DNA of 64,000 nt from Thalassoglobus neptunius (GTDB lineage: Bacteria > Planctomycetota > Planctomycetia > Planctomycetales > Planctomycetaceae). Below the pieces are notes generated by a model. That model was not told where the DNA came from, made no database searches, and saw only the letters and a program-made list of their open reading frames with translations. Positions 36,077-46,973 of this stretch are shown here, in pieces. The position numbers and the translations under genes were made by a program. How positions within the stretch are numbered: the stretch's first letter is position 1; every line of letters begins with the position of its first letter. The DNA is taken from assembly GCF_007859735.1 (NCBI RefSeq), contig NZ_SIHI01000001.1, positions 608,090-672,089 on the forward strand. The letters are read 5' to 3'.

Positions 36077-37190
36077 ATGGCCATGGACAGCGAACTTCGA
36101 GACTCTGCAACGACACTGATGGAGCGCATTGTTCAACTGAAGGACTCTCTTTGACTACGATCAGAAAGTCGCGCGCGTAGAAGAGATCGACCAGCTTATG
36201 GCGGCGCCCAACTTCTGGGATGATCAGGAGAAAGCCCAGGAGCTGATCAAGGAGCTTCAGCGTCTGAATGCTGTCATTAAGCCCATGCAAAACCTCGTCA
36301 CCGGAGCCGGCGACATTGAGGTTCTCATTGAATTTGCCGAAATGGAAGAGGGTGATGGCTCTCTCGATGAGCTGCGGCAGACGGTCGAAAAGCTCTCGAA
36401 AGATCTTGAGTCCATGGAGCTTCAGGCCAGTATGAAGAACCCGGAAGATGCCGGGAACGCATACATGACGATTCAGGCAGGCGAAGGAGGAACAGACGCG
36501 GCCGACTTCTGCGAGATGCTGATGCGAATGTATCTCCGTTGGTTTGAAGTCAACGGCTATGACGCTGAGATTGTCGATCAGTCCGAGGGCGAAGAAGCCG
36601 GGCTTCGGAATGTCACAATGCATGTCAAAGGGGATTATGCGTTCGGTTATCTCAAGGGGGAAACCGGAAACCATCGCCTTGTTCGAATCAGCCCGTTTGA
36701 CTCAGCCGGACGGCGGCATACCTCGTTCGCAGCGGTTGACGTGATCCCCGATCTCGGTGAGACCGAAGTCATTGAAGTCGACTGGGACAAAGATGTCCGT
36801 GAAGACACCTACCGTTCCGGTGGGGCGGGGGGCCAACACGTCAACAAAACCGATTCAGCGGTGCGGTTAACACATCTCGCTTCGAATGTTGTCGTTCAGT
36901 GTCAAAGTGAACGAAGCCAACACAAGAATCGTGCTGCCGCCCGGAAGATGTTGCAGGCGAAGCTCTTCCAGATTGAACAAGACAAGCAAAGTGCGGCAAC
37001 CGCCGCCCGGCGCGGAGAGAAGTCGAAGATCGGCTTCGGTGGTCAGACAATCCGCCACTACGTGTTGCAGCCTCAGCAGTTCGTCAAAGATGATCGAATG
37101 GATCTCAAGTTGAGCAATCCATTCGAAATTCTCGATGGAGATCTGGATGAGTTGATCGAAGCGTATCAGCGGTGGAGCATTGCAAAATAG
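36077..37190 (+). CDS. prfB: peptide chain release factor 2, with programmed frameshift
   Basis: RF2 ends translation at UGA and UAA. A 25-codon first frame from ATG 36077 (alternative ATG 36083) ends at CTT TGA (36149-36154). A +1 slip at CTT-T then continues with GAC TAC GAT into the main frame, giving about 370 residues. AAGGA at 36140-36144 stands where E. coli has its internal Shine-Dalgarno. The tripeptide SPF in ISPFDSAGRR (RF2 specificity) and RSGGAGGQHVNKTDSAV with the GGQ hydrolysis motif are seen. The gene lies between a GT4 gene and DUF447. Confidence 0.95.
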
Positions 37191-37246
37191 GATGGCTCAG
37201 CATCCGGAAAATAGAGCGGGATGGGGCGCAATCAGGTTGAAGTCAA

Positions 37247-37804
37247 ATGATCATTGAAGGTCTGTGTACCACGACGAATCCGGACGGGAGTACCAACATC
37301 GCCCCGATGGGACCCATCGTAAATGATGAGTTGACGTCTTTTCTGTTTCGCCCTTTCCAGTCTTCTGCGACGTTTCAGAACCTGCAGGCGACTCGGTGTG
37401 GTGTTTTCCATGTCACCGACGATGTCGGGATCATCGCCCGGGCTGCGATTGGAACGTTGACGGAGACGCCCCGACTGATTCCGGCTCGGGAAGTTGATGG
37501 ACAGGTCTTGGCTTCCGCCTGTCGATGGTATGAATTCGATGTCATTTCGATTGACGACACTCAACCTCGCAGCGAAATTCGAACCGAGCTGAAACACACC
37601 GAAACTCTTCGTGAGTTCTGGGGTTACAATCGGGCGCGACATGCGATTCTTGAAGCTTCAATTCTGGCGACCCGCCTTCAATTGCTGAAAGCGGAAGAAG
37701 TTCGCAAACAGATGGAACGTCTTCAGGTGATTGTCGACAAGACCGCGAACGACGCCGACAAAGAAACGTTTCAACACATCGTCAGTTTCATCGGGAATCA
37801 CTAA
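37247..37804 (+). CDS. DUF447 family protein
   Basis: A 185-residue protein matching DUF447: MIIEGLCTTTNPDGSTNIAPMGP, FLFRPFQSSATFQNLQATRCGVFHVTDD and WYEFDVISIDDTQPRSEI. The fold resembles flavin-reductase split barrels, so FMN binding is likely. Homologues are linked to tetrahydromethanopterin C1 metabolism in methylotrophs and planctomycetes; I recall this association without being able to check it. The neighbours prfB and gltX do not help. The start ATG follows no strong ribosome site. Confidence 0.78.
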   Translation: MIIEGLCTTTNPDGSTNIAPMGPIVNDELTSFLFRPFQSSATFQNLQATRCGVFHVTDDVGIIARAAIGTLTETPRLIPAREVDGQVLASACRWYEFDVISIDDTQPRSEIRTELKHTETLREFWGYNRARHAILEASILATRLQLLKAEEVRKQMERLQVIVDKTANDADKETFQHIVSFIGNH

Positions 37805-38098
37805 GGCGACGCACGAAGATCACGAGGAGCGTTGTTCTCGCATTCGTTCGGTCGTTCATCAATCAGTGTTGAAACGACGTCAACGTTTCAATTCGCTGAC
37901 GAGATCGTCTATTTTCCCTGAGTACCCGATGCCCAACCAGAAGCTTTGAGCAGGTGCTGAAAAGTTCTCTCAAAACCGCTCGGCGAATTCCTGAATCGAG
38001 TGCCACAGCCAGCGACGGATCGCAAGAATCGCAGCTAATGCAGTCATTGACTCGATAATTTAATTAAGACAACCGTTTAGATTGATTGGTATTGATTC

Positions 38099-39685
38099 AT
38101 GTCGACAGTTCGAACCCGATTTGCTCCATCGCCGACGGGATACATGCACATTGGCGGAATGAGGACTGCGCTCTTCAACTGGCTTTGGGCTCGTCACAAC
38201 GGCGGAAAGTTTATTCTGCGCATCGACGATACCGATCGGGCTCGTAACGTCGAGGACGCACTCGAACCCATTCTGGAAGCATTCAAATGGCTTGGTCTCG
38301 ACTGGGATGAAGGTCCGGAAATTGGCGGAGACTATGGGCCATATTTTCAGTCAGAGCGATCGGACTTCTACATCGAAGCCGTTCAGAAGCTCCTCGATGC
38401 CGGTCTCGCATATCATGATTTCGATCCGCCGGAACTTGTTCAACAGGATCGTGAAGCGGCCGAGAATGAAAAGCGTCCCTTCCTTAATGTTCGTCGGTCA
38501 TTGGAGTTAAGCGACAGCGAGAAGAAGCAGTATCTGGAGGAAGGACGGCCTTCGGTTATTCGATTACTGGTTGATCGCAGCCAGAAGGTTTCCGTCGACG
38601 ATCACATTCGCGGTCACGTCGAATGGGACTGCGGTCTGATTCCCGATCCTGTCATCATGAGAGGGGATCAAACTCCGCTCTATAACTTCGCAACAGTTGT
38701 CGACGATGCTGCGATGAAGATCACGCACGTCATTCGAGCGGAAGAACACCTCACAAATACCGCTGTTCAGGTGCTTATCTATCAGGCTCTGGGCTATGAC
38801 GTTCCCGAGTTTGCACACATTCCGTTTGTGGCTGCCCCCGGCACCAAAGAGAAGCTCAGCAAACGTGATAAGAAAATCGAAAAGTACAAGAAGAATCCTC
38901 AATTTAAGAAGCTGTTCGATATCGCAGACAACGTCTTCCCGAAGCTGAATCTCGGAAGTTCGGTGACTCTCAATCCTGTGATGGTCGCTTACTATCGAGA
39001 AGCTGGTTTTCTCCCTGAAGCGATTATCAACGGGCTGTCGCGACTGGGATGGTCGCTCGATGACAAGACAGAGAATATGTCTCGCGAGTTTGTGATTGAA
39101 AACTTCACGCTGGACAGAGTTGTCAAAGCTTCCGCCGGTCTCGATCCAGATAAGTTGTTGTCCTACCAGGAACATTGGATGGAGCAACTCTCGACCGATG
39201 AGAAGTACGACTTCTGCCTTCCATTCTTGCAGCGTGCTGGACTCGTCGGTGAAGACTTCTCCGCGGAGCAGCGTGACCAGATTGTTCGCTTGATTGAGGC
39301 ATCTGGAGACCGGCTCAAACTTGCCAGCGACATTCTCGCCTTCGATGAGTTCCTCGTTTCCGATGACAGCCTGACGTACGACGAGAAGGCATTTAAGAAG
39401 CGACTGCTCAAGCCTGAGAGGGCCGTTGAGATTCTCCGCGACTATCGAGCAGTGCTCGCGGATTCCAACGACTTCACCGCAGCTGCGCTGGAGAGTGAAT
39501 TCAAATCATGGATGGAAGCGAACAACCTCGGCTTTGGTGACATCATTCATTCCCTGCGCGTTGCAACGACAGGAAAAGCGTCTGGCTTAGGGATGTTCGA
39601 AGCTTTGGAATTACTCGGTCGCGAGTCTTCTCTCGCCAGAATTGATCGAGCCATTGAAAAGGCTGAGAGCGAAAAGTCAGAGTGA
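38099..39685 (+). CDS. gltX: glutamyl-tRNA synthetase
   Basis: A 528-residue class I synthetase that charges tRNA-Glu (and tRNA-Gln in many bacteria lacking GlnRS). The HIGH-like block [22 protein letters not shown] is at residue 6 and the KMSKS-like block is [11 protein letters not shown] near residue 256. The insertion [27 protein letters not shown] after KMSKS is longer than in E. coli. The C-terminal helical anticodon-binding domain ends at [22 protein letters not shown] single standing gene, convergent with the HTTM gene, 13 bases between ends. Confidence 0.95.
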   Translation: MSTVRTRFAPSPTGYMHIGGMRTALFNWLWARHNGGKFILRIDDTDRARNVEDALEPILEAFKWLGLDWDEGPEIGGDYGPYFQSERSDFYIEAVQKLLDAGLAYHDFDPPELVQQDREAAENEKRPFLNVRRSLELSDSEKKQYLEEGRPSVIRLLVDRSQKVSVDDHIRGHVEWDCGLIPDPVIMRGDQTPLYNFATVVDDAAMKITHVIRAEEHLTNTAVQVLIYQALGYDVPEFAHIPFVAAPGTKEKLSKRDKKIEKYKKNPQFKKLFDIADNVFPKLNLGSSVTLNPVMVAYYREAGFLPEAIINGLSRLGWSLDDKTENMSREFVIENFTLDRVVKASAGLDPDKLLSYQEHWMEQLSTDEKYDFCLPFLQRAGLVGEDFSAEQRDQIVRLIEASGDRLKLASDILAFDEFLVSDDSLTYDEKAFKKRLLKPERAVEILRDYRAVLADSNDFTAAALESEFKSWMEANNLGFGDIIHSLRVATTGKASGLGMFEALELLGRESSLARIDRAIEKAESEKSE

Positions 39686-39698
39686 CCGTGAAAGCGGT

Positions 39699-41270
39699 TT
39701 ATGTTTCGTCCGAAGTTTCAGACTGCCCGTCGACAGGATTCTTCGGCGGCGCATTCTGCTTCAACGCGACTTCAGCGACCGCTTCCGGGAGTGGCGGAGA
39801 GAATTCGACGACATTCAGCCAGCGATCGACCGGAATATCCCAGGCGTCGTGGCGAAATGGTTCCTTGAGCGGGACGACCCAGCTGGGGTACTTCCAACTC
39901 AACGGGACTGCGGCCAGGTCGACGTTCGGATCAATCAACAGTTGAGGTTTTCGACCATTGAGCGAAACGAGCGCAATCGTACGGATTTCAAGATCGTGAT
40001 AGCCGATCGCTGCGAGCTGGTCTTGAATGTGATGGCACAGCTGATGAATCAGACGCGGATCTCGTGACAGAACAGCAAGCTGGCGAATGGTGACGAAGTC
40101 TCTTAAGTCAATCATCCCGGTTCGGCCGGTCGCTGGATCGGTTGCGTAAACAGCGAGCGCCTGCTGTTTCGCACGCAGCAGCATATGCCAGGAGAAGTGA
40201 TGCCCGTATTCGTCCCAATTCGGGTCTCGTTGATAGAGAAAGTGGCGGAACGGGCATAATGACTGAAAGGCGACGAAGGCGATGAGGCAAGCTGTCGTCA
40301 TCTGCTTGGAAGAGCGGGACATCGAAAAGGTCGCGACATCCGTCGAGGGGCGGTGTCGAATCCCGGTCATCCGGGAAACGACTCGCGTCGGCCAGTCGGG
40401 TTCGAAGTAGACGGTCGTTGCGAGAATCATCAGCCACGGGAAAATTCCAATGGTCCAGGTGAAGGCGTTGGTCAGGTGAAAACCTAAACAGAGAAGAAAC
40501 GCCAGCAGGCGAGTTGGCTTCCAGAGGAGTGCCGGGACAATCAGAATGTCGAACAGCAACCCACCCCAGACAAACAGTTGCACAACTGTCTCGCCGTCGA
40601 GGAACTGACTGAGCATCCCGGTTTCGAGAGCGGAGTCGAAATTCAAACGCATTGGCTGACCACGCAACCAGTCCGCGTTGATCTTCGCAATCCCTCCAAA
40701 GAAGTACGGCACACCAATCTGAAACCGCACCAGCCAGAGAGTCCAGCGAGGCACAGCGAGAGAGCGGATCTCCGGATGAAGCAGCGCGTCAATTGAAAAC
40801 GCGCGATTCGCCGGCAGAAACGGCATCATCCAACTCAGAATCGCGACCAGGTAATAGTGGTTCTGGTAGTAGCACTTATCGCACAGAAAGATGTACGTGA
40901 ACAGGATTGCGAATGCCGTCGCGGCGATGCGGTACCAGAATCCGATCGCGATCAAAACTCCGCAGACAACCATGGCTGTGAAGACCAGGTGCATCCCATG
41001 AACTGTTGTGCCTCCGATGGTCGTCTGAAAATCCCACGGAGCAATCCATTCGAACCCGTCATAGGTGAAGTGGAACAGCGGATCGATGTAGTAGTAGTTG
41101 ATCTCCTCAACGCTTTTCGAGGAGAACCACGCCATCACAAGCCCGAAGCTGATGCGGTAGACGATCAGCCAGTCGATGGACACGCCGCCAAACAGGTAGT
41201 CGCTGAGTGAGCACCTGTTCGTCTGGTTGCTTTCGGAAGGCGGATGCAACTTGTGAGATGCCTCTGTCAT
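39699..41270 (-). CDS. HTTM (vitamin-K carboxylase-like) membrane protein
   Basis: A 523-residue polytopic protein. The first membrane segment follows SIDWLIVYRISFGLVMAWFSSKS, and helices recur up to about residue 390 (for example LVFTAMVVCGVLIAIGFWYRI, ATAFAILFTYIFLC and SWMMPFLPANRAFS). The pattern WTLWLVRFQIGVPYFFGGIAKINADWLRGQPM is the core of HTTM proteins, which are related to vitamin K-dependent gamma-glutamyl carboxylase. Bacterial members have no proven substrate. The soluble C-terminal 130 residues are less conserved. I chose ATG 41270 because the in-frame extension upstream is not hydrophobic and not family-like. Confidence 0.85.
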   Translation of the reverse strand: MTEASHKLHPPSESNQTNRCSLSDYLFGGVSIDWLIVYRISFGLVMAWFSSKSVEEINYYYIDPLFHFTYDGFEWIAPWDFQTTIGGTTVHGMHLVFTAMVVCGVLIAIGFWYRIAATAFAILFTYIFLCDKCYYQNHYYLVAILSWMMPFLPANRAFSIDALLHPEIRSLAVPRWTLWLVRFQIGVPYFFGGIAKINADWLRGQPMRLNFDSALETGMLSQFLDGETVVQLFVWGGLLFDILIVPALLWKPTRLLAFLLCLGFHLTNAFTWTIGIFPWLMILATTVYFEPDWPTRVVSRMTGIRHRPSTDVATFSMSRSSKQMTTACLIAFVAFQSLCPFRHFLYQRDPNWDEYGHHFSWHMLLRAKQQALAVYATDPATGRTGMIDLRDFVTIRQLAVLSRDPRLIHQLCHHIQDQLAAIGYHDLEIRTIALVSLNGRKPQLLIDPNVDLAAVPLSWKYPSWVVPLKEPFRHDAWDIPVDRWLNVVEFSPPLPEAVAEVALKQNAPPKNPVDGQSETSDET

Positions 41271-41746
41271 GGAAACGGAATCAACGTGTTTGATCGCAAT
41301 AGCGTGATCGTCTCGCTCGATTGACTCAGCATGTTTCTCAGACGGGACGAAGATGCTCTTGCAGTGATTGAATGGGAGTGTTCGATCTGAACAGAAACTC
41401 TGATTCAAATATTTTAATGAGATAAGCATCGATTTGTGTTAAGGATCGATGAGATTGCAGTGAGCGCTCCCACTGCAAAACTTAATGGTTTGCGCATAAT
41501 GAGTTCATGTAAGCGGATTGAAATATGTCCCCGTGTTATTGTGTGAAGAGAATCGTGACCGATCTTCATGTAACCCGTCTTCCGATGTTCACTTTCGCCA
41601 GTCCGCGCGAAAATTGGCAGTAAAACTCACTTCCAGAAGCTTTCAATGACACGCCTCATTTGTTGTACTCCGGCAGTCGTAACCGAAGTCGACTGCTCTC
41701 GAGTCGGCCGGACTGTCTTACAAAAATGGCGTGGAGGATTTTGGGA
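41271..41746. other. divergent intergenic region
   Basis: 476 bases between the HTTM start and the DUF1559 start. It is AT-richer than the surrounding genes around 41400-41550, consistent with promoter DNA for both directions, but I cannot fix any -35/-10 pair with confidence. Confidence 0.35.
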
Positions 41747-42742
41747 ATGAATAAGTTTGTAAAACGTGCAGGGTTTACCCTCATTGAATTGTTGGTCGTG
41801 ATCGCGATCATCGCAATTCTCATCGCACTGCTGCTTCCAGCTGTGCAACAGGCAAGAGAAGCTGCTCGAAGAACACAGTGTCGTAACAACTTGAAGCAAA
41901 TCGGACTCGCACTTCACAACTACTACGACGTGGCTGGCGTTCTTCCAGCTGCTCTCTTTGGCGATGTCGATGATGATGCTGGTCTGGACGACGACGGATT
42001 CGCATGGTCGGTTTACATTCTCCCTTACATCGATCAGGGACCTCTCTATCAGCTGATCAATCCACAGGGGCAGCCGGGAATCATTCGCAAAGACCATCCC
42101 ACCCGCATTGAGCAAATGTACCCAACACAAGTTGGACTTGGTGATGACGCTCGCGTTCCAGGTGGCGACACAGTCATCCCTGGTTTCCTTTGCCCAAGTT
42201 CCGCAATGCCAACTCAATACCCAGAATCATGGGCGATTCCAGGGGCAACAGTTGCAGGTACTGGAAATCCAAAGCTCGTTGGCTACGGAACGATTTCCTA
42301 CAAAGCTTGCGCTGGATCTGCTCGGGGCGATTTCGGCTTGATGCACAAAATGGCTGAAGGTGGTGGACTTCGATTCCGTGACTGTACGGACGGTCTCAGC
42401 AACACTCTGCTGATTGGTGAATCGGCTTACACTCGCGATGGAGACCGAGTCAACACCTCATCGGCAACCAGACTCGATGACTGGCCAATCTGGATCGGCA
42501 CTTCGAATTCTGACGAGAGTGCACGAATCAACGGACGAACTCGCTCACCGATTAACTGCCGCGTCAACATCAACCGAATGTTCTATGCGATCAACGACGA
42601 CTGTGCCTTCAGCTGGCACGTTGGTGGAGCAATGTTTACCTTCGGAGACGGATCGGTTCACTTCCTGAGTGAGAATATCGATCAGGAAACCTATTCGAAC
42701 CTGCACGACCGAAGCGACGGACAGCCAATTGGCCAATTCTAA
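41747..42742 (+). CDS. DUF1559 prepilin-like protein
   Basis: A 331-residue planctomycete hallmark. The N-terminus [35 protein letters not shown] is a type IV prepilin leader and helix (cleavage before FTLIE, Glu at +5). [23 protein letters not shown] is the conserved DUF1559 block. [24 protein letters not shown] holds the C-terminal H-x9-DG motif. These proteins form large paralogous families; the exact role (pseudopilin-like fibre or export) is unproven. GGAGG lies about 9 bases upstream of the ATG. A lipoprotein gene follows, the usual arrangement. Confidence 0.92.
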   Translation: MNKFVKRAGFTLIELLVVIAIIAILIALLLPAVQQAREAARRTQCRNNLKQIGLALHNYYDVAGVLPAALFGDVDDDAGLDDDGFAWSVYILPYIDQGPLYQLINPQGQPGIIRKDHPTRIEQMYPTQVGLGDDARVPGGDTVIPGFLCPSSAMPTQYPESWAIPGATVAGTGNPKLVGYGTISYKACAGSARGDFGLMHKMAEGGGLRFRDCTDGLSNTLLIGESAYTRDGDRVNTSSATRLDDWPIWIGTSNSDESARINGRTRSPINCRVNINRMFYAINDDCAFSWHVGGAMFTFGDGSVHFLSENIDQETYSNLHDRSDGQPIGQF

Positions 42743-42981
42743 TCGTGGTCGAAGTGACTTGCATGTCGGTGTTCTTCCAGAACAACTCAATGTCATCGGA
42801 TTCGGGAGTTCGCCGGTATGCAAGTTTTACGTTTTGAACTTTCAATATTGATCATTAGCGAGCCGACCGGGTCATTGATGTCTCACGGAATCAACTGGCG
42901 AACAGTTGAAGGTTGGGCATCAAGTTCCTATTGAGATGTTACCGGTCGAATCGAACACAGGCGAAAACAGGAACGAAGAAG

Positions 42982-43437
42982 ATGCGAGAGTGTTTTGTGG
43001 GAATGATTGCCGCATGCTGCCTTGTTGGTTGCGGTGGTGGACTTGAAGAATTTGGTACCGCTCCTGTCACCGGAAAAGTGTTGTGCAAAGGGGAACCTTT
43101 GGCGAGAGCATTTGTTGCTTTCAATCCTCTCCGAAAAGGGGACTCAGCAGAGGTTGGCAAACAGGGATTCGCCATCACGAATGACAATGGAGAATTCGTT
43201 CTCGGAACTTACGATCAGGCCGATGGCGGAGTGGTCGGAGAGCACAGCGTTCGCGTTTGGCTCAATGGGGAATCCTGTGATTGTGTCGTTGGTGATACGG
43301 TCGAAGTGCGGAAAGTCGAAGTCAAAGGTGGAGAAGATAACGAATTTACGTTCGAACTCCCCGAAGCGAATCGCCGTCAGAAAATGATGCAAGACGAGCA
43401 AGCTGCTGAAGAGCGAGATGACGAAGAAGACGAGTAG
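42982..43437 (+). CDS. lipoprotein, transthyretin-like fold
   Basis: A 151-residue lipoprotein. MRECFVGMIAACCLVGCGGG is a lipoprotein signal with lipobox LVGC. APVTGKVLCKGEPLARAFVAFNPL and GFAITNDNGEFVLGTYDQADGGVVGEHSVRVW follow the carboxypeptidase-regulatory/transthyretin-like pattern frequent in planctomycetes next to DUF1559 genes. The C-terminus is highly acidic (QAAEERDDEEDE). It is probably anchored in the outer or inner membrane facing the periplasm. No enzymatic residues are seen. Confidence 0.8.
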   Translation: MRECFVGMIAACCLVGCGGGLEEFGTAPVTGKVLCKGEPLARAFVAFNPLRKGDSAEVGKQGFAITNDNGEFVLGTYDQADGGVVGEHSVRVWLNGESCDCVVGDTVEVRKVEVKGGEDNEFTFELPEANRRQKMMQDEQAAEERDDEEDE

Positions 43438-43589
43438 TCAGACAGCGTGGTTAGTTTGTATTCAATTAGATTAGAAACTAACTAAGTTCGTGGCTGTTCG
43501 TACTTGTAATACATCTGTTGAGTAATTGCTGCGAGCGTTGAGTTTGCTGTTCATGGATTGTTGTATTAGTAATTCGGGTGACTAACTAA

Positions 43590-44996
43590 ATGTCAAAGCT
43601 TCAAGCGTTCCTGAAGAATTCCGTGGCCATGGCAGTCTGCGTGGCTCCGATGAGTGCCTGGGGGCACGGTCCGGAAGAGGATCACGTTCATGGTCCACCT
43701 GTTGCGCGTCCGGAGCGTGTCTACGCCCCGACTGTCGTTCCAGATCGAATTGTTTTGACTTGGACAGGCGATCCAGCGACGACACAAGCTGTGACGTGGC
43801 GTACTTCAACAGACGTTCGCCAAGGGGTGGCGGAAATCGTGGTTGCTGACAGCGGCCCTGGATTTCCGGAGAAGGCAGTTCAGGTCGAGGCAACAGCAGA
43901 GGCGTTGCTGAGCGATTTGAGCACCGCTCATTATCACACCGTCGAATTTGAAGATCTGGAACCTTCCACGAAATACGCCTATCGCGTCGGTGATGGTGGC
44001 AACTGGAGTGAGTGGTTTCACTTTACGACTGCCAGTGATGCTCCTGAGCCGTTTTCGTTCATTTACTTCGGCGATGCACAGAACAATGTGCGGTCGATGT
44101 GGTCACGTGTGATTCGAGAAGCATACGGGGATGCCCCGAATACCGCCTTCTTCCTGCATGCTGGGGACCTCATCAACTCTGCCGAATCGGACGGAGAATG
44201 GGGAGAGTGGTTTGGAGCAGGGGCGTTTCTCAATGCGATGGTTCCGAGCATCGCTGTCCCGGGGAATCATGAGCAGGCGAAACAGGCTGACGGAACTCGT
44301 CGCCTTTCACACCATTGGCGACCGACCTTTGCGTTCCCGACGAATGGCCCTGTTGGATTGGAAGAGTCCTGTTACACACTCGTGTACCAGGGAGTTCGAA
44401 TTATCGGAATGAACAGCAATCAGCAGCAGGAAGATCAGGCTGTCTGGCTGCGAAAAGTTCTCGAGAAGAACGAGTGTCCATGGGTTGTGTGTACATTCCA
44501 TCATCCGATGTACTCGACTGGAAAAGGACGCGACAACACTGAGCTGAGAACCATCTGGAAGCCGATCCTCGATGAGTACAAGGTCGACCTCGTTCTTCAG
44601 GGACACGATCATACTTACGGACGAACGGGGCTTCACACTCCTCTGGCGGGCGTTGAAGCTGAGCCTGAGCAGGAGAATGAAGAAACTTCCAAAGTTGGAA
44701 CCGTGAATGTTCCGACCGGTGTGAACAACGTCGATCCCACAACGGGAACCGTTTACGTTGTGTCTGTCAGTGGTCCGAAGATGTACAACATTCAGCCACA
44801 TCCGTTCACGGAACGGGTTGCTGAAGATACGCAGCTGTATCAGATCATCCATATCGATGGAGACAAGCTTCGGTTTGAAGCACGCACAGCGATTGGCGAA
44901 TTGTACGATGCGTTCACACTCGTCAAGCGGGATGGAATGATCAACGAAATGATCGAAGAAGTTCCAAACACTCCCGAACGACGCCGGGCTCCTTAA
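43590..44996 (+). CDS. purple acid phosphatase-like metallophosphoesterase
   Basis: A 468-residue exported enzyme. The first 25 residues are a signal peptide ending SAWGH. Residues about 47-155 form a fibronectin-III-like N-terminal domain (IVLTWTGDPATTQAVTWRTS, LEPSTKYAYRVGDGGNWSEWFHFTT). The dimetal site motifs follow: FGDAQNNV, HAGDLIN, VPGNHEQAK, CTFHHPMYSTG and LQGHDHTYGRTG. This matches purple acid phosphatases with an Fe/Zn or Fe/Mn centre, hydrolysing phosphate esters outside the cytoplasm. A strong terminator follows the stop. Confidence 0.9.
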   Translation: MSKLQAFLKNSVAMAVCVAPMSAWGHGPEEDHVHGPPVARPERVYAPTVVPDRIVLTWTGDPATTQAVTWRTSTDVRQGVAEIVVADSGPGFPEKAVQVEATAEALLSDLSTAHYHTVEFEDLEPSTKYAYRVGDGGNWSEWFHFTTASDAPEPFSFIYFGDAQNNVRSMWSRVIREAYGDAPNTAFFLHAGDLINSAESDGEWGEWFGAGAFLNAMVPSIAVPGNHEQAKQADGTRRLSHHWRPTFAFPTNGPVGLEESCYTLVYQGVRIIGMNSNQQQEDQAVWLRKVLEKNECPWVVCTFHHPMYSTGKGRDNTELRTIWKPILDEYKVDLVLQGHDHTYGRTGLHTPLAGVEAEPEQENEETSKVGTVNVPTGVNNVDPTTGTVYVVSVSGPKMYNIQPHPFTERVAEDTQLYQIIHIDGDKLRFEARTAIGELYDAFTLVKRDGMINEMIEEVPNTPERRRAP

Positions 44997-45023
44997 GTTC
45001 GACGACGCAATTTTGAGACGATG

Positions 45024-45060
45024 ACGAAGCGGCCAAAGTTTTTGGTCGCTTCGTTTTTTT
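45024..45060 (+). terminator. rho-independent terminator after the phosphatase
   Basis: ACGAAGCGGCCAAA (45024-45037) pairs with TTTGGTCGCTTCGT (45041-45054), one G-T wobble, 3-nt loop, then a T run to 45060. It lies 27 bases after the stop codon. Its right arm and T run are shared with the hairpin at 29644-29659. Confidence 0.9.
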
Positions 45061-45415
45061 ATGGGCTCACGAAATTCTTCCTCAATCAATATCGGGAAGC
45101 GGATGGGCGGCGCAGAATGGACAAGCGATTGTGATGGGCAACAAGCTCAACCAACGGATCAACGAATTGGTATGCGCATATGAGTTTGGCGACTTCCTCG
45201 GTCTTCCGCATCCGGCAGAGGCTGTCCAGATCAACAATCGCATGAACCAAAAAGAGTGGCGAATACTTATGCACGTGCGGTCTTTCCAGCTTGAGGTCTG
45301 ACGAAGTGGTGTCTGCGCAGACTCTTTGAGTTCCTTCGTAGCGATGGAAGAACTGGGTTGGTAATCTGTTCAACAAATTCGGTTGAGCCAGAACCATTTC
45401 CGAAGGGAGAGGCTG
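45061..45415. other. intergenic, no gene seen
   Basis: 355 bases. A 173-codon minus-strand frame crosses it but overlaps the start of the isomerase gene and shows no family features, so it is not called. Confidence 0.4.
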
Positions 45416-46378
45416 ATGCAGACAGCTCTGTATGGTGCAATTGGTTGGAAGCATCCTCGAGGGATCTTCCAGGTTCTGGAGTGGGCTCGGCGATTTGGCT
45501 GGCACGCTGTCGATGCCCGGGGAATGACTTTGGGAATCCCGGGTGATCCGCTTCGAAACTCGGCGGCCTTCGGGTACGACATGCTTGGTCCGTGTCACAT
45601 TCATCAATCAGCCCGTGTGGACATCCGATCGGCCTGCGAAGAATCTGGTATCCCGATCTTGTGCTTATACGTTGCTCATCCGGTCAATCTTCGCGGAGAG
45701 TTGGGCGACGCGAACCGAAAGATGTTTCGAGAGTATATTCAGCTCGCCGCTGATCTTAACATCGAGTCAGTTCGGGCGATCAACAACACGCGTGAAAGCT
45801 ACGATGACGAACCATTCTCTGAAGAGGAAGCTTTCGAGCGAACGATGACCGGGCTGCAAGATGTCGGAAAGCTGGCAGGTGACCTCGGGATCGGAATTCT
45901 CATTGAGAACAATGAGAACTCAACGACGTCGTGTGCCGACGAACTTCTCGAAATCCAAAACGCCGTCCGAAATGTCTGTCGGGTTGGAATCGCTTATGAC
46001 CCGGTGAATGCGTACTTTCAAGGGCTCAACGAGTTTGATGAACTGACTGAGCTTTCCGGGTCGGTCGATTTTCTGCATCTCAAGAACGTCAAGCGTCACC
46101 ACGATCCGCAATTTGCCTATATGCCCCGAGGTGACTTCAGCTACGAATGGACTTCTCTGTCTGATGGAGACATCAGTTGGGAGACTGTTCTGCGGGAGGC
46201 TGTTGAAGGAGGATTCGACGGAACATTGACCTTCGAATATGTGAATCCATTCAAAGGGATGTCAGCCGACTACTGGGAAACGATTCGAGATCCGGAACAA
46301 GCCGCTCAAGAAGAACGCAACTACCTCAACGAACTCATCGAATCGATTCAAGAAAGCGAGTCGGAGAGGAATCTCTGA
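45416..46378 (+). CDS. sugar phosphate isomerase/epimerase family protein
   Basis: A 320-residue TIM-barrel protein of the xylose-isomerase/AP-endonuclease-2 family. LYGAIGWKHPRGIFQVLEWARRFGWHAVDARG is the N-terminal barrel strand region. GILIENNENSTTSCADELLEIQ has the metal Glu, GIAYDPVNAYFQGL the Asp and DFLHLKNVKRHHD the His ligands. TLTFEYVNPFKGMSADYW is the final Glu region. AAGGGAGAGG lies just before ATG 45416. Members act on ketoses or inositols; the substrate here is unknown. No partner genes are in line. Confidence 0.82.
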   Translation: MQTALYGAIGWKHPRGIFQVLEWARRFGWHAVDARGMTLGIPGDPLRNSAAFGYDMLGPCHIHQSARVDIRSACEESGIPILCLYVAHPVNLRGELGDANRKMFREYIQLAADLNIESVRAINNTRESYDDEPFSEEEAFERTMTGLQDVGKLAGDLGIGILIENNENSTTSCADELLEIQNAVRNVCRVGIAYDPVNAYFQGLNEFDELTELSGSVDFLHLKNVKRHHDPQFAYMPRGDFSYEWTSLSDGDISWETVLREAVEGGFDGTLTFEYVNPFKGMSADYWETIRDPEQAAQEERNYLNELIESIQESESERNL

Positions 46379-46497
46379 CAACGCTTGAAACATTGGAGTT
46401 GAACGGAGGGGCTCCTCTGGAGTTGAGGCAGCCCGGAGATACTCGACGTTGAAATGAGACGTTGAATTGATTCAGTAGTGAAGCAAGTCCACTACAC

Positions 46498-46534
46498 AAA
46501 AAAAAGATGCCTCGATCATCCGATCGAGGCATCT
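46498..46534 (-). terminator. rho-independent terminator for the pilin-like gene
   Basis: GATGCCTCGATC (46507-46518) pairs perfectly with GATCGAGGCATC (46523-46534). On the minus strand nine T follow (46506-46498). It is about 150 bases past the pilin-like stop. It also lies about 120 bases past the isomerase gene on the plus strand, but has no plus-strand T run. Confidence 0.85.
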
Positions 46535-46685
46535 ACGGTAAGCTTGCAATCCGTTTCCTCACCGCGACTCTCGTGAATCCGATCAATGCAACAGGGAGTG
46601 GTGCAAAGTTCCCATGGGCATTCTCGATCGGGGAGTCATTTCGTCATTCTGGACGACCTTTCCGTCTTCTTATTGACAGAAATCG

Positions 46686-46973
<288 letters not shown>

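Noticed and set aside
43450..43482. GTTAGTTT / AAACTAAC inverted repeat after the lipoprotein gene
   Set aside because: AT-rich 8-bp stem without a T run; too weak to call a terminator or operator.
45086..45607. 173-codon minus-strand frame
   Set aside because: It overlaps the start of a well-supported isomerase gene and has no domain, signal or ribosome site.
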